Shown here piece after piece: positions 1 through 6,248 of a stretch of DNA of 38,392 nt. The notes beneath the pieces were generated by a model, which was not told where the DNA came from, ran no database searches, and saw nothing but the letters and a program-made list of their open reading frames with translations. This DNA comes from Thermoleophilia bacterium (GTDB taxonomy: Bacteria > Actinomycetota > Thermoleophilia > Gaiellales > Gaiellaceae). The stretch lies in NCBI GenBank assembly GCA_025930955.1, contig JAICNY010000004.1, positions 1 to 38,392 of the forward strand, written 5' to 3'. Position numbers and translations under genes: made by a program. Position 1 is the stretch's first letter; every line of letters begins with the position of its first letter.

Positions 1-15
1 TATCCCGCCCGGGAC

Positions 16-21
16 TAGGAT
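16..21 (+). promoter_or_regulatory. -10 box (TAGGAT), leaderless start of the first gene
   Basis: TAGGAT lies 7 nt before the ATG at 29, matching the TANNNT hexamer spacing seen before many starts in this window. Transcription would begin at or next to the start codon. The -35 region is too close to the window edge to judge. Confidence 0.45.
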
Positions 22-28
22 CGAGGCC

Positions 29-265
29 ATGGGCAAGGGCTACGCGGAAGGGCCGGCGGCCGAGGAGCGCTTCGCGGCGCTCGAGCGCGGCGACGCGCTG
101 GAACGCTCGACCCCGGTCGTGGAGCGCCGCGCCGTCTACGGCGCGACGGCCGACGACCCGGAGAAGCACTTCCTCGGCTGGGCCGACGAGGTCGACGCGG
201 ACGCGCTCTTCCAGTCCGGCGAGGCGTGGGGCATCTCGATCGTCCGCCGCCGCCCCGGCGACTGA
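29..265 (+). CDS. Small hypothetical protein, 78 aa
   Basis: I do not recognise this protein. It is soluble, acidic and Glu/Ala/Asp-rich, with no signal peptide or membrane segment. The centre reads 'DDPEKHFLGWADEVDADALF' and the C-terminus is basic. Codon use is typical of the window. The ATG at 29 is preceded by a TAGGAT -10 box with a 7-nt gap, the leaderless arrangement used by many neighbouring genes, which supports it as a real gene. It converges on the epimerase at 338. Function unknown. Confidence 0.6.
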   Translation: MGKGYAEGPAAEERFAALERGDALERSTPVVERRAVYGATADDPEKHFLGWADEVDADALFQSGEAWGISIVRRRPGD

Positions 266-282
266 CCCGACGGACGTCCCCC

Positions 283-314
283 GATCGAGGGAGCAGGGGT
301 ACCCCGTTCGGGGG
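283..314. terminator. Hairpin-rich convergent intergenic segment
   Basis: Between the small + gene (ends 265) and the - epimerase (ends 338) are CCCC-GTTC-GGGG at 302-313 and a GGGGTACCCC palindrome next to it. There is also an imperfect direct repeat of a GCTCCC(C/T)CGA(A/T)C unit on the minus strand. The segment has no U-tract, but its position between converging genes suggests a bidirectional terminator. Confidence 0.35.
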
Positions 315-337
315 AGCAAGTCCCTCGAACGAGTGAC

Positions 338-1399
338 TCAGGGCTCGCCGTCGCGGGAACCGACGCCGGTGGCGACCTCGCGCACGCGCGCGGCCCCACC
401 CGTCTCGCGTGAGAGCGGCGGCGTGTCCGCACCGGCCGAGTCCCGCAGCCCGCCGAGCAGGTCGAGGAGCGCGTCGCCGGCGTCCCACCGCGGTTCCCAC
501 CCCAGCCCCTCACGTGCCCGCGACACGTCCATGACGGGCACGCCGAGCGCCAGGTCGAGCCAGCCGGGCGGGGTCGGCTGCAGGTGCGCGCGCCAGCTCA
601 GCGCAGTGAGGCCGCGGGCGAGGCGCGCCGGCACCGGCACCGGCCGCGCGCCGAGCACCCGGCCGAGCACCTGCGGATCCAGGACCGGCTCGGCGGCGAC
701 GTTGAACGCTCCCCGCGCGTCCTCGCGCACGACGGCGAGCCGATAGGCCGCGCCCGCGTCGTCCGAATGGAGCGCCTGGAAGCGCAGCCGCGGCAGGTCG
801 GGAACGAAGGGGATGAGCCCCGGCCGGACGAGCGGGTTCACGAGGAACGGCCCGGCGAAAAGTCGCCGGATCCCGCTCGCCGCCTCCCGCTTGAAGATGA
901 GCCCCGGGCGCATCCGGACGACGCGCGTCTCCGGCCGCTCGCGCTCGAAGCGGTCGAGCAGCCGCTCCACCTCCGCCTTGTGGCGCGAGTAGAAGCTCGA
1001 CTGGATGCCGCCCGTCGCCCAGCGCTCGTCGACCGGACGGTCCTTCGGCCCGACCGAGTACGCGCCGACCGACGACGCGTAGACGAGCGACGGGACGCCC
1101 GCCTCGGCGACCGCCCGGAACACGCGCTCGGACCCGAGCACGTTGACCCGCCGCAGGGCCTCGAGGTCGTGCGACGGCTGGATCGCCCAGGCGAGGTGCA
1201 CGACCGCGTCGGCGCCGCGGAAGAGCGGCACGAGGTCGTCCCCGGCGACGTCCGCCGCCGCCCACTCGGTCTTCGGGACGTCGAGCTCGGGCAGGCGCCG
1301 AGCGACGCCGAGCACCGAGTCCACGGCCGGCTCGCGGGCGAGCTCGGGAAGCAGGCTCGTGCCCGTGTTCCCGGACGCACCGATGACGACGACGCGCAT
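338..1399 (-). CDS. NAD-dependent epimerase/dehydratase (extended SDR)
   Basis: A 353-residue extended short-chain dehydrogenase, probably acting on a nucleotide sugar or related substrate; the substrate cannot be read. The N-terminus 'VVIGASGNTGTSLL' is the GxxGxxG NAD(P)-binding turn. 'VVHLAWAIQPSHD', the Ser of 'LVYASSVGAYS' and the catalytic pair YSRHK (YxxxK) follow in the usual order. The start is the ATG at 1399, directly before the Rossmann strand; the track ORF to 1546 includes a low-complexity Arg-rich extension. A weak -10-like TACTGG lies 6 nt upstream (1406-1411). It appears to be a single-gene unit. Confidence 0.85.
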   Translation of the reverse strand: MRVVVIGASGNTGTSLLPELAREPAVDSVLGVARRLPELDVPKTEWAAADVAGDDLVPLFRGADAVVHLAWAIQPSHDLEALRRVNVLGSERVFRAVAEAGVPSLVYASSVGAYSVGPKDRPVDERWATGGIQSSFYSRHKAEVERLLDRFERERPETRVVRMRPGLIFKREAASGIRRLFAGPFLVNPLVRPGLIPFVPDLPRLRFQALHSDDAGAAYRLAVVREDARGAFNVAAEPVLDPQVLGRVLGARPVPVPARLARGLTALSWRAHLQPTPPGWLDLALGVPVMDVSRAREGLGWEPRWDAGDALLDLLGGLRDSAGADTPPLSRETGGAARVREVATGVGSRDGEP

Positions 1400-1553
1400 G
1401 TCCCGCCAGTACCCGCCGGGGTCGCCGCGAACCCGGACGCGAAACGGGCAGCGGACTCCCCGTCTCGCCGCCCGTCTCGCTTGCCCCCCAGGAGGTGATG
1501 CCCCCCGTTCGTCGGCGCGATGCTCCCCGCCGCCGCGCCGCCTCAAACGCGCC

Positions 1554-1853
1554 TCAGTCGTCGTCGTCCCCGCCGCGGCCGCGACCCCGCCCGCGGCCGC
1601 GCGAGTCGTCGTCGTCTTCCTCGGTCGTCGTGCCCTCCGTCGTCGTGCCGTCGGTGGTCGTTCCGTTCGTCGTCGCCCCGGAGGTCGTCGCCGGCCCGGT
1701 CCGCCCGCCCGTATCGGTGATGAGCGCCCGAGGGCTCAGCTTCCCGACCGGGTCGTCGCGGTTCTGCGCGTAGCCGACGAGGAGGAAGTTGACCGCGAGC
1801 GTCGCGATCACGGCGGCCGCCGCGACGAGCGCGAACGGGATGATGCGTGCCAT
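1554..1853 (-). CDS. Small membrane-anchored protein with Thr/Gly repeats and an SGATT sequence
   Basis: The product has 99 residues. Residues 5-27 form one hydrophobic membrane segment, followed by 'NRDDPVGKLSPRA'. Then comes a Thr/Gly repeat (units like TTNGTTT, TTDGTTT, TTEGTTT), an RG repeat and a DDDD tail. The first repeat unit reads SGATT, which resembles the SGAT/TGAT sequence that ApbE enzymes flavinylate; the usual upstream Asp is absent. The ATG at 1853 is 11 nt after the stop of the FAD reductase, so this is the last gene of the redox operon. I suspect the DPVGKLSP-type small protein is a lineage-specific family. Its role is not known, and the repeats are encoded by GTC-rich triplet DNA. 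Confidence 0.65.
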   Translation of the reverse strand: MARIIPFALVAAAAVIATLAVNFLLVGYAQNRDDPVGKLSPRALITDTGGRTGPATTSGATTNGTTTDGTTTEGTTTEEDDDDSRGRGRGRGRGGDDDD

Positions 1854-1864
1854 CCGCCCCAAGG

Positions 1865-3010
1865 TTACGCCGCCTCCCTCCGGGCCGCCCCCGCCAGCTC
1901 GCGCCGGAGGAGACCGACCTCGCGCGGCCGGTTCGCGAGCAGCCCGGCGAGCGGACGGCCCTCTCGGTCGAGGTAGCGCGCTGCGAAGGACGACTCGTCG
2001 CCTTCGAGCTCGACGGCCGCCCACTCGTGCGCGTGACCGACGTGCTGGAGCCGCAGCCCGAACTGATCCGACCAAAAGTACGGGAGGTCGTCGTACGGCC
2101 GCTCGCGGCCGAGGATCGCGTGCGCGACCGCCGCCGCCTGGCCCGCCGCGGACGTCCAGTGCTCGACGCGGAGACGCGCGGCGAGCGACGGCCGCCAGGC
2201 AGCGGCGACGTCCCCGCAGGCGTAGACGCCGGGAAGCGCGGTGCGGCCGCACGCGTCCGTCTCGATCCCGTCGCGCGGGTCGCCGTGAAGGTCGACCTCG
2301 GGCGCGACGCCCACGGCGACGAGCGCCGCGTCGCAGGGAAGCTCCGAGCCGTCCGCGAGCTCGAGCGCCCGCACCCGGCCGTCCGCGCCCGCGACGAAGC
2401 CCGCGAGGCCCGTGCCGAGCCGGAGGTCGACGCCGTACGCGCGGTAGCGGGCGGCGAGTACCTCCCCCACCTCCCGCCCGAGCACGCGCTCGAGCGGGAC
2501 CTCGGCGACGTCGACGACGCTCACCTCGCACCCGAGCGAGCGCGCCGTCGACGCGACCTCGACGCCGACGAAGCCCGCGCCCACGATCGCGAGGCGGCAG
2601 CCCGGGCGAAGCTCCTCCCGGAGCGCCGCCGCGTCCGCGAGCGTGCGCAGGACGTGGACGCCGTCCGGCGTCGGAAGCGGGATGCGCCGCGCCCGCGCTC
2701 CGGTCGCCAGCACGAGCGCGTCCCACGCGAGCGCCGGGCCGGCCGTCCGCCCCTGAACGTCCACGGCCTCGACGCGCTCCCCGAGCCGCAGCTCGATCCC
2801 GCGCTCGGCCCAGAACCCGGGCGCGCGCAGCTCGGCGCTCGTGCGGGTGCCCGCGAGGAGCTCCTTCGAGAGCGCCGGCCGCTCGTACGGCGCGTGCGGC
2901 TCCTCGCCGACCACGACCACGCGTCCGTCGTAGCCCTCGGCGCGAAGCGTCTCGGCGCAGCGAGAGCCGGCGAGGCCCGCGCCGACGATGAGGACGCTGC
3001 GCGCGGTCAC
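1865..3010 (-). CDS. FAD-dependent NAD(P)H:ferredoxin reductase
   Basis: A 381-residue pyridine-nucleotide-disulphide-type oxidoreductase that should pass electrons from NAD(P)H to the ferredoxin encoded just upstream. It has two dinucleotide folds: the FAD fold 'VLIVGAGLAGSRCAETLR' at the N-terminus and the NAD(P)H fold 'LAIVGAGFVGVEVA' in the middle. 'LATGARAR' and the FAD-contacting 'VYACGDVAA' are also present. There is no CxxxxC redox disulphide, so it resembles putidaredoxin-reductase/BphA4-type enzymes rather than lipoamide dehydrogenase. GTG at 3010 overlaps the ferredoxin stop as GTGA, which fixes the start and indicates translational coupling. Confidence 0.88.
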   Translation of the reverse strand: MTARSVLIVGAGLAGSRCAETLRAEGYDGRVVVVGEEPHAPYERPALSKELLAGTRTSAELRAPGFWAERGIELRLGERVEAVDVQGRTAGPALAWDALVLATGARARRIPLPTPDGVHVLRTLADAAALREELRPGCRLAIVGAGFVGVEVASTARSLGCEVSVVDVAEVPLERVLGREVGEVLAARYRAYGVDLRLGTGLAGFVAGADGRVRALELADGSELPCDAALVAVGVAPEVDLHGDPRDGIETDACGRTALPGVYACGDVAAAWRPSLAARLRVEHWTSAAGQAAAVAHAILGRERPYDDLPYFWSDQFGLRLQHVGHAHEWAAVELEGDESSFAARYLDREGRPLAGLLANRPREVGLLRRELAGAARREAA

Positions 3011-3216
3011 GCCGCCTGCTCCCCGGCCTCGTCGAACACGGCGATCGCCCCCATCGGGCACTGGGCCGCCGCGTCGAGCACGGCCGGGTCGTCGGACTCG
3101 CCCACGCGGGCGAGGGCGATCCCGTCCGGCCCGACCTCGAACTGGTCGGGGGCGAGCTCGGCGCAGGTGCCGAAGCCGCTGCAGAGCGAGCCGTCGATCA
3201 CGATGCGGTACGTCAT
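3007..3216 (-). CDS. Ferredoxin, small 3Fe-4S/4Fe-4S type
   Basis: A 69-residue single-cluster ferredoxin. The N-terminal 'CSGFGTC' (Cys-x5-Cys) followed by 'AELAPDQFEVGPDG' and a C-terminal 'QCPMGAI' match the P450-type actinobacterial ferredoxins, which usually carry a [3Fe-4S] cluster because the middle Cys is missing. The ATG at 3216 has a GGAGG Shine-Dalgarno and overlaps the preceding gene's stop as ATGA. It sits between the haem membrane protein and the FAD reductase, and presumably links the two electronically on the cytoplasmic side. Confidence 0.88.
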   Translation of the reverse strand: MTYRIVIDGSLCSGFGTCAELAPDQFEVGPDGIALARVGESDDPAVLDAAAQCPMGAIAVFDEAGEQAA

Positions 3217-3812
3217 GCGGGTTCCTCCTTCGGTTGCGGTGCCGGTGCGGATGCGGCCGCCGGGCGGGGCCGCGGCTGCGGCCTGGCCGGCGGGACGAGC
3301 AGCCGCCACGCGAGGGCGGCGGCGACGGCGCCGATCGCGCCGAGGTAGAGCCCGAGGCCCCAGGGCGCTGCCGTGTCCGAGCCCGCGAAGAGCCCGTGCC
3401 CGGCCGCGAGCGCGAAGAGCCCGAACGTCGTCGAGTGGAGCCGGCGCCAGTTCTTCTGGCCGATCCGCCGGCGCAGCGAGAACGACGCGTAGACGAGCAC
3501 CATGAGCTCGAACGCGAGCACGCCTAGGCCGGTCGCGACCGGCCGGTACGGCGAGAGCCCGGGGACGAGCACCGCGCCGAGCCCGATGTTCGCCGCGTCG
3601 TCCACGAGCAGCGTCCCGATGTGGAGCAGAACGGCCGAGAGCGAGAGGAGCGCGAGCGTCCGGTGCAGGTCGGTCGCGGTCGCCGGCTTCAGGCGCGTCC
3701 CGAACGGCCGCGACTTCACGACGAGCCCGGCGAGCACGGACACGGTCAGGAGGACGAAGGCGGCGAGCCCGGTCGCGCGCGCGAGGATCCAGAAGGTCGG
3801 GTCGCTCTTCAC
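3213..3812 (-). CDS. Ferric-reductase-like transmembrane haem protein
   Basis: The protein has 199 residues and about five to six membrane helices, of the ferric-reductase-like transmembrane (MsrQ/YedZ-like) type. Candidate b-haem ligands are His50 and His64 ('DLHRTLALL', 'VLLHIGTLL') and His126 and His139 ('RRLHSTTF', 'AGHGLF'), two pairs on neighbouring helices. The C-terminal tail is Pro/Ala/Arg-rich. GTG at 3812 overlaps the apbE stop (GTGA). Next to ApbE and a ferredoxin/FAD-reductase pair, it probably moves electrons across the membrane to an extracytoplasmic acceptor. The acceptor is not identified. Confidence 0.85.
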   Translation of the reverse strand: MKSDPTFWILARATGLAAFVLLTVSVLAGLVVKSRPFGTRLKPATATDLHRTLALLSLSAVLLHIGTLLVDDAANIGLGAVLVPGLSPYRPVATGLGVLAFELMVLVYASFSLRRRIGQKNWRRLHSTTFGLFALAAGHGLFAGSDTAAPWGLGLYLGAIGAVAAALAWRLLVPPARPQPRPRPAAASAPAPQPKEEPA

Positions 3813-4672
3813 GCGAGCCCTCCCGCGTACCGGACGCGTCCGTCCACCGTCACGAGGAGCGCCGGAAGCCCGAGCGCATCGGCCTTCGCGGCGGCGGCCT
3901 GCTCGCCTGCGAGGAAGAGCGTTTTCGCCGCGACCTCGGCTTCGACCGCCGTCGGCGCGGCGACCGTGACCGTCACGAGGTCGGAGTCGGCCGGGCGGCC
4001 CGTGCGCGGATCGATCAGGTGGTGACGCTCCTCGCCTCCCGCGCGCCAGCGGCGGCGATCGGCGCCGGACGTGGCGAGCGCTCCATCGGCGACGCCGAGC
4101 GTGATCCCGCCGAGCGGCGTGTCGAGCCCGACCGGCCAGACTCCGCCCTCAGGGACGCCCGCGACGGCGAGGTCGCCGCCCGCGTTCACGAGGGACGGCC
4201 CCGTCCCGGCGAGCCGCGCGACGGCGCGGTCGACCGCGTAGCCCTTCCCGATCCCGCCGAGGTCGAGCCGGACGCCCGGGTCGAGCTCGATGCGGCGGCC
4301 TCGCACCCGGACGGCGCCGCCCGCCGGAGAGGAGAGCGAGCCGGCGCCGTCCGGGCGGAGCTCGTCGAACGAGCGGTCGTACCCGGCCGCGACGAGCGCG
4401 TCGTGCACGGTCGGGTCGAACCGCCCGCCCGTCCGCTTCCGCGCATCGAGCGCGAGCCGGACGACTGCGAGGAGGTCGTCCCCCGCCTCGAGCGCGCCCG
4501 CCTCGTTCAGGCGCGAGAGCTCGGAGTCCGGCCGGAAGCGGGAGAGGAGCCGCTCCAGCCGCCGGATCTCGCCCTCGGCGGTCGCGAGCGCGAGCACCGC
4601 ATCGGGGCCGGGCTCGACGTCGAGCAGGACCTCGCAGTCCGTGCCCAGCGCGTGGAAGGCGTGGCGTTCCAT
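3809..4672 (-). CDS. apbE: FAD:protein FMN transferase (ApbE family)
   Basis: A 287-residue enzyme of the family that attaches FMN from FAD to a Ser/Thr of extracytoplasmic redox proteins, using Mg2+. Hallmarks seen: 'ALGTDCEVLLD' at the N-terminus, 'LDLGGIGKGYAVDRAV', 'LVNAGGDLAVAG', 'HHLIDPRTGRPAD' and the C-terminal 'TAVEAEVAAKTLFLAG'. I see no lipobox or clear signal peptide. The ATG at 4672 overlaps the upstream stop by one base (TGATG). The operon has no recognisable FMN-binding (NqrC-like) domain protein, so the acceptor must be elsewhere or unconventional; see the SGATT peptide at 1554-1853. Confidence 0.9.
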   Translation of the reverse strand: MERHAFHALGTDCEVLLDVEPGPDAVLALATAEGEIRRLERLLSRFRPDSELSRLNEAGALEAGDDLLAVVRLALDARKRTGGRFDPTVHDALVAAGYDRSFDELRPDGAGSLSSPAGGAVRVRGRRIELDPGVRLDLGGIGKGYAVDRAVARLAGTGPSLVNAGGDLAVAGVPEGGVWPVGLDTPLGGITLGVADGALATSGADRRRWRAGGEERHHLIDPRTGRPADSDLVTVTVAAPTAVEAEVAAKTLFLAGEQAAAAKADALGLPALLVTVDGRVRYAGGLA

Positions 4673-5022
4673 CACGAGCTCCGCGTCTGCGTCACCGGCG
4701 CGGCCGGGACGGTCGAGACGGACGGGGCCGCGACGGCCGGCGCCGCGACCGGGGTGGGGCTCACCGGGGCGGCGACGCTCAGCGCCTGCCGGCGGGCCAG
4801 CTCCACGCGGTAGGCCTCGAAGCGCCGGTCGAGCCGCCGCTGGACGCGGACCTGCCGCTTCCGGAGCTTCTCGGCGCGCCGGTCGAGCTGCGCGACGCGC
4901 GGGTCGGGCGTCGCGGCCTCGGCCTCGTGCCCCCACGGCTGGGCAGCGACCGCCGCCCACGAGACGAAGAAGACGACGAGCGCGAGTGCCGTCGCGTAGA
5001 GCCGGGCGACGTGATCAGTCAT
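4672..5022 (-). CDS. Membrane-anchored protein with basic coiled coil
   Basis: I do not recognise this 116-residue protein. It has one N-terminal hydrophobic segment (residues 8-27, uncleaved anchor or signal). A strongly basic heptad-like stretch follows ('RRAEKLRKRQVRVQRRLDRR', residues 48-67), then a Pro/Val/Ala-rich tail. Its ATG at 5022 overlaps the end of the Asp-rich gene by 8 nt, and its stop touches the apbE start. The basic coil could pair with the acidic Asp/His tail of its neighbour; that is speculation from charge alone. Confidence 0.7.
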   Translation of the reverse strand: MTDHVARLYATALALVVFFVSWAAVAAQPWGHEAEAATPDPRVAQLDRRAEKLRKRQVRVQRRLDRRFEAYRVELARRQALSVAAPVSPTPVAAPAVAAPSVSTVPAAPVTQTRSS

Positions 5023-5437
5023 CGTCCTCGTCGTCGTCCTCGTGGTCGTCGTCGTCCCGGTCGTCGTCGTCGTCGTGGCGGTCGTCGTCGTCCCAGTCGT
5101 CGTGGTCGTCGTCCCAGTCGTCGTCGTGCGCGACCGGCACCGCCGGAGCCGGCTGCGCCGCGACGAAGGCGGTGCCGCCGGCCGCCGGGGCGGCGACCGC
5201 GGCGACCGACCCGCCCGCCGAGAGCGGCGGCAGGGCCGGCGGCTTGCGCTTCGCCGCGCGGGCGAGCTTCTTCTCGGCCTTGTCGAGCTTCGCCTGGCGC
5301 TCCGCGATCTCCGCCGCCGAGGACGACGGGCCAGCGGCCTGAGCGCCGACGGAGGTCGTCTGCAGCGCCGCGAACGTCCCGGCGACGGCGGCGACGCCGA
5401 GCGCGAGGGCGATGATGAGTGCGTGAGCCTTGTGCAT
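5015..5437 (-). CDS. Secreted/anchored protein with Asp/His/Trp-rich C-terminal tail
   Basis: First gene of the redox operon, 140 residues. An N-terminal signal or anchor (residues 5-28) is followed by a short charged coil ('AAEIAERQAKLDKAEKKLARAAKRK'), a Pro/Ala/Gly linker and, from about residue 105, a tail almost entirely Asp with interspersed His, Trp and Arg. Such a tail is a plausible low-affinity metal-binding surface for iron, copper or calcium; this is inference. The ATG at 5437 has an AAGGAGG Shine-Dalgarno. The tail is encoded by imperfect triplet repeats. No family recognised. Confidence 0.75.
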   Translation of the reverse strand: MHKAHALIIALALGVAAVAGTFAALQTTSVGAQAAGPSSSAAEIAERQAKLDKAEKKLARAAKRKPPALPPLSAGGSVAAVAAPAAGGTAFVAAQPAPAVPVAHDDDWDDDHDDWDDDDRHDDDDDRDDDDHEDDDEDDD

Positions 5438-5452
5438 GGAGCCTCCTTGACG

Positions 5453-5470
5453 GGTGCGATCGCACCGTAG
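5453..5470. promoter_or_regulatory. Perfect 14-bp palindrome overlapping a TACGGT -10 box
   Basis: The palindrome GGTGCGATCGCACC at 5453-5466 starts 16 nt upstream of the redox-operon start codon. On the minus strand a TACGGT -10 candidate (plus 5465-5470) abuts it, so the palindrome would cover the transcription start. This is a good operator candidate for control of the redox operon. Confidence 0.4.
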
Positions 5471-5508
5471 GAAGGCCCCCGCAAGATCCGGGCTCGGCGA
5501 AGGCGCAC

Positions 5509-5541
5509 GTTCGGTTCAGCCGAGGTAAAGGTTCGGAAGGC
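5509..5541 (+). promoter_or_regulatory. 11-bp-spaced repeat, candidate response-regulator site
   Basis: GTTCGG occurs at 5509-5514 and again at 5531-5536, exactly 22 bp (two 11-bp steps) apart, in the divergent region before the response regulator. OmpR/PhoB-type regulators bind direct repeats with 11-bp periodicity, so this may be an autoregulatory site. Only two short units match, so the support is modest. Confidence 0.3.
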
Positions 5542-5579
5542 GGCGGGCGCGCGGCCTGCCCGCATGCCACCATGCGCCC

Positions 5580-6248
5580 GTGAAGATCCTGATCGTCGAG
5601 GACGAGGACGCGATCGCCGTCCCGCTCGCCGAGGGCCTCTCCCGCGAGGGGTTCGAGGTGACGCGCGTGGCGAACGGCACGGACGCGCTGGCCTGCCCGG
5701 AGCCGGATCTCGTGCTCCTCGACCTGCGCCTACCGGACATGGACGGCCTGGACGTCTGCCGCGAGCTGCGCGCCCGCTCGCAGGTGCCGATCATCGTCGT
5801 GACCGCGAAGGGCGAGGAGGTCGACCGCGTCGTCGGGCTCGAGGTCGGGGCGGACGACTACGTCGTGAAGCCGTTCGGCCTCCGCGAGCTCGTCGCGCGG
5901 ATCCGGGCGGTCTCGCGCCGCACCGGCGCACGGGCCGAGGGCGGCGCCGACGAGGACGGCCCGCTGGCGGTCGGCCCGCTCGAGATCGACCTGCGCGCGC
6001 ACCGGGTGACGCTCGAGGGCGACGAGGTCGCGCTGACGGCGAAGGAGTTCGACCTCCTCACGCTTCTCGCGCGCGAGGCGGGCGCGGTCGTGAGCCGCGA
6101 GCGGATCCTCGCCGAGGTCTGGAACACGACTTGGTACGGATCGGCGAAGACGATCGACGTCCACGTCGCGTCGCTTCGCCGCAAGCTCGGCGACCCGAGC
6201 TGGATCGAGACCGTGCGCGGCGTCGGCCTCCGCCTGCGCGACGCGTGA
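5580..6248 (+). CDS. OmpR/PhoB-family response regulator
   Basis: A 222-residue response regulator. The receiver domain (residues 1-115) has the acidic pocket 'VEDED', phospho-acceptor Asp48 ('LVLLDLRLPDMDG'), the switch Thr of 'IIVVTAKG' and the Lys of 'VVKPFG'. The winged-helix DNA-binding domain (about 130-222) carries 'LTAKEFDLLTLLAREAGAVVSRERIL' and ends 'ETVRGVGLRLRD'. The GTG start at 5580 directly precedes 'KILIVED'. It is coupled to the kinase gene by a GTGA overlap. Lying divergent from the flavin/haem operon, it probably controls that operon; the stimulus is unknown. Confidence 0.92.
   Translation: MKILIVEDEDAIAVPLAEGLSREGFEVTRVANGTDALACPEPDLVLLDLRLPDMDGLDVCRELRARSQVPIIVVTAKGEEVDRVVGLEVGADDYVVKPFGLRELVARIRAVSRRTGARAEGGADEDGPLAVGPLEIDLRAHRVTLEGDEVALTAKEFDLLTLLAREAGAVVSRERILAEVWNTTWYGSAKTIDVHVASLRRKLGDPSWIETVRGVGLRLRDA

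Noticed and set aside
1600-1690. Repeated GTCGTC-rich DNA, considered as a CRISPR-like or satellite repeat
   Set aside because: The period is short and irregular and it encodes the Thr/Gly repeats of the small membrane protein in frame. No spacers or constant repeat length.
1491-1773. AGGAGGTGATG perfect-looking Shine-Dalgarno with a 92-codon plus ORF
   Set aside because: The SD directly abuts the start with no spacing, and the product is Arg/Pro/Ser/Val low complexity antisense to the small membrane protein.
5042-5470. Valine-rich plus-strand ORF (MVVVVPVVVV...)
   Set aside because: It is the complement of the GAC/GTC triplet repeat that encodes the Asp-rich tail; low complexity, no start signals.
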